Origin: Methanohalobium sp046546175
Lineage (GTDB): Archaea > Halobacteriota > Methanosarcinia > Methanosarcinales > Methanosarcinaceae
Direction of reading: 5' to 3'
Assembly: GCF_046546175.1 (NCBI RefSeq)
Contig: NZ_JBKGYF010000096.1
Span: 1-6,241 of the forward strand
Length of the DNA stretch: 6,241 bases
The position numbers and the translations under genes were made by a program. Positions 5,039-6,241 of this stretch are shown here, piece by piece (the first letter of the stretch is position 1; every line of letters starts with the position of its first letter). Below the pieces are notes generated by a model. That model ran no database searches. It was not told the DNA's origin and saw nothing but the letters and a program-made list of their open reading frames with translations.

Positions 5039-5695
5039 ATGAAATTGACAGTTGTATATGATAACAATTCAATAGATGGGTTCCTCGATGGTTGGGGGTT
5101 TTCTTGCCTGATAGAAACAGGATATACCAAAATTTTGTTTGATACAGGCTGGGATGGTCATGTGCTTCTTCATAATCTGGAAATGCTGGGAGTTTCACCA
5201 AAAGCCATCGAGAAGGTTGTATTATCCCACCAGCATTGGGACCATATCGGTGGGCTGACAAATATACTCAAATCCAACCCAAACCTTGTGGTCTATGTTC
5301 TGGATTCGTTTTCCAAATATCTTAAAAACGAAATCTCAGCACGTGCTAAATTGGTGGAAATATCACGACCTGGTGAGATATATCCTGGGATATACACAAC
5401 CGGCGAAATCGGTGGAAAAATCAAAGAGCAATCTCTTGTAGTAGATTCATGTGCAGGTATATATGTGATAACAGGCTGTGCGCATCCCGGTATAAAAGAC
5501 ATCTTGAAAGCATCATCACAATTCGGTGAAGTTGTAGGAATTATTGGCGGACTTCACGGAAGCAGAGAATACGATTTACTCAAAAATTTAGCATTAATAG
5601 CTGCAGGGCACTGCACTTCAGATAAAAATAAAATTAGAAAATTGTACCCAGAGTCGTTTAAGGAAATAGGATCAGGTGTATGTATCCAGATTTGA
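5039..5695 (+). CDS. Metallo-beta-lactamase-fold hydrolase, COG1237-like
   Basis: This 218-residue cytosolic MBL-fold protein resembles COG1237. That family includes the archaeal enzyme annotated as 7,8-dihydropterin-6-methyl-4-(beta-D-ribofuranosyl)-aminobenzene-5'-phosphate synthase, a step in methanopterin synthesis. Visible features are LIETGYTKILFDTGWDG at 24-40, the dinuclear metal motif SHQHWDHIGG at 63-72 (His64, His66, Asp68, His69), VITGCAHPGI at 143-152 (His149), IIGGLHGS at 168-175 (His173), and AAGHCTSDK at 188-196 (His191, Cys192). All expected metal ligands seem present, so it should be active. The product is rather short and lies in a metal-cluster operon rather than with pterin genes, so a different substrate is quite possible. 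I use the ATG at 5039, supported by GAGGT at 5027-5031; the ATG at 5021 would add six residues. It is the last gene of the operon. Fold is certain, substrate unknown. Confidence 0.9.
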   Translation: MKLTVVYDNNSIDGFLDGWGFSCLIETGYTKILFDTGWDGHVLLHNLEMLGVSPKAIEKVVLSHQHWDHIGGLTNILKSNPNLVVYVLDSFSKYLKNEISARAKLVEISRPGEIYPGIYTTGEIGGKIKEQSLVVDSCAGIYVITGCAHPGIKDILKASSQFGEVVGIIGGLHGSREYDLLKNLALIAAGHCTSDKNKIRKLYPESFKEIGSGVCIQI

Positions 5696-5730
5696 TAACA
5701 CAACCTGGACCCTCACAATACAGGTGTTAA

Positions 5731-5934
5731 TTACTCATCTTCAACCAGTCTTATAGCTTCCTGCGGACATGCCTCTATGCATTGTTCACATTCGATACAG
5801 TCTTCAGGTCGTGCAACGATTGCAACCTCTATATCCTTTTCTTCGTTATTCCCAACATCAAACAGGTCAACAGGGCATACTTCATAGCAGGCAAGAACAC
5901 CTTCACATTTATCATAATCAATTACTGGATACAT
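5731..5934 (-). CDS. Small dicluster ferredoxin with altered first cluster motif
   Basis: This 67-residue protein is a bacterial-type two-cluster ferredoxin, a soluble low-potential electron carrier. The second motif is complete: Cys46-49-52-56 in CIECEQCIEACP, a standard [4Fe-4S] site. The first motif reads CEGVLACYEVCP (Cys10, 16, 20), with Val13 where the second cysteine is expected. It may thus hold a [3Fe-4S] cluster, or a [4Fe-4S] cluster with an unusual ligand. The linker (DVGNNEEKDIEVAIV, 26-40) and the tail are acidic. GAGGT at 5941-5945 on the minus strand lies 6 nt before the ATG. It lies 35 bp downstream of the Hsp20 gene on the same strand and converges with the six-gene operon, ending 35 bp from it. 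It could feed electrons to the ferredoxin-MinD ATPases, but only proximity suggests that. Confidence 0.92.
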   Translation of the reverse strand: MYPVIDYDKCEGVLACYEVCPVDLFDVGNNEEKDIEVAIVARPEDCIECEQCIEACPQEAIRLVEDE

Positions 5935-5969
5935 TTTTTAACCTCTATTGTTTGTAATATTCTATGGTT

Positions 5970-6241
5970 TTATTGAATTTTAACATCTACCGCTTTTTCA
6001 TGTATTTCTTTGAAAGGAACTGTAACAATTAGTTTATCATTGGAAAATTTTGCAACAGCTTTATCAGGAATTACTGGACAGCATACAGCAAAACTACCGA
6101 TATACTTGGTGTCGGTACCAGTTGCTCTTACTGCAAAACTATCTTCAGTTATCCTAAATTGGATGTTATCCTTTTTAACACCCGGTAGGTCGATTTCAAT
6201 GTTTAAAGTCTCTCCTTTTTCATCTGCGCATGCAAATGTCC
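5970..6241 (-). CDS. Hsp20/alpha-crystallin family protein, 5' end cut by window edge
   Basis: My translation of the minus strand from the right edge gives 89 residues ending in TAA at 5970-5972. The fragment shows the beta-sandwich pattern of small heat-shock proteins: ETLNIEIDLPGVKKDNIQFRI (fragment residues 10-30), a short FAVRATG strand, YIGSFAVCCPVIPDKAVAKF (46-65), and the closing KLIVTVPFKE (69-78), which corresponds to the family's A-x-x-x-n-G-x-L-x-V-x-x-P signature with Asp for the usual Gly. The adjacent cysteines in CCP (53-55) occur in a methanogen subgroup. The end VDVKIQ may act as a weak version of the C-terminal I-x-I motif that guides oligomer assembly. It is an ATP-independent holdase chaperone by family knowledge. 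The N-terminal arm and promoter lie outside the window. It and the ferredoxin downstream could share a transcript. Confidence 0.88.
   Translation of the reverse strand, partial: TFACADEKGETLNIEIDLPGVKKDNIQFRITEDSFAVRATGTDTKYIGSFAVCCPVIPDKAVAKFSNDKLIVTVPFKEIHEKAVDVKIQ

Noticed and set aside
5699..5727. Possible hairpin between the convergent MBL and ferredoxin genes (ACCTG at 5703-5707 with CAGGT at 5721-5725)
   Set aside because: The stem is only 5 bp, extended by 2 bp past a bulge, with a 13-nt loop and no T-run on either strand, too weak to call a terminator.
1..6241. CRISPR arrays, insertion sequences, tRNA or rRNA genes
   Set aside because: I saw no regularly spaced repeats, transposase-like proteins, terminal inverted repeats, or tRNA-like or rRNA-like segments; nearly all of the window is accounted for by protein genes.

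Overview
The window looks like chromosomal DNA of a methanogenic euryarchaeon, most likely in or near the Methanosarcinaceae. It is AT-rich. Genes are preceded by archaeal TATA boxes and by GGAG/AGGTGAT ribosome binding sites. The protein families (archaeal Mrp/ApbC, DUF134, MTH1175-type NifX, MinD ATPases with an inserted ferredoxin, DUF1847, DUF169, and a short Hsp20 with a CCP motif) are typical of strict anaerobes and methanogens. All ten visible stop codons are TAA or TGA, none TAG; this fits a pyrrolysine-using lineage but is weak evidence. The exact genus cannot be read from the sequence.

Layout. Positions 1-1858 hold three leftward genes, in transcription order: a DUF134 helix-turn-helix protein (1858-1535), an Mrp/ApbC-type iron-sulfur carrier ATPase (1513-626), and a DUF169 protein running off the left edge (580-1). 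Positions 1859-1964 are a divergent control region. It has two identical TATA boxes facing opposite ways inside a 38-bp near-perfect palindrome. Positions 1965-5695 are a tight rightward six-gene operon with gaps of 4 to 18 bp: two NifX-like proteins (dinitrogenase iron-molybdenum cofactor family), two MinD-like ATPases each carrying an inserted 2x[4Fe-4S] ferredoxin domain, a cysteine-rich DUF1847 protein, and a metallo-beta-lactamase-fold protein. Positions 5731-6241 hold two leftward genes converging on the operon: a small ferredoxin with a substituted first cluster motif, and the C-terminal part of an Hsp20-family protein cut by the right edge.

How it may work. No nitrogenase structural genes are present, so this is not an ordinary nif operon. 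The set of small NifX-like proteins, paired ferredoxin-MinD ATPases, an Mrp carrier and divergent transcription resembles the anaerobe-specific 'orange protein' (ORP) locus of Desulfovibrio, whose NifX-like protein carries a Mo-Cu-sulfide cluster. My inference is that the window encodes an archaeal relative: an ATP- and electron-dependent machine that assembles, stores or moves a metal-sulfur cluster. The DUF134 protein probably regulates it, from the palindrome between the two promoters. The metal or cluster cannot be deduced from the sequence.
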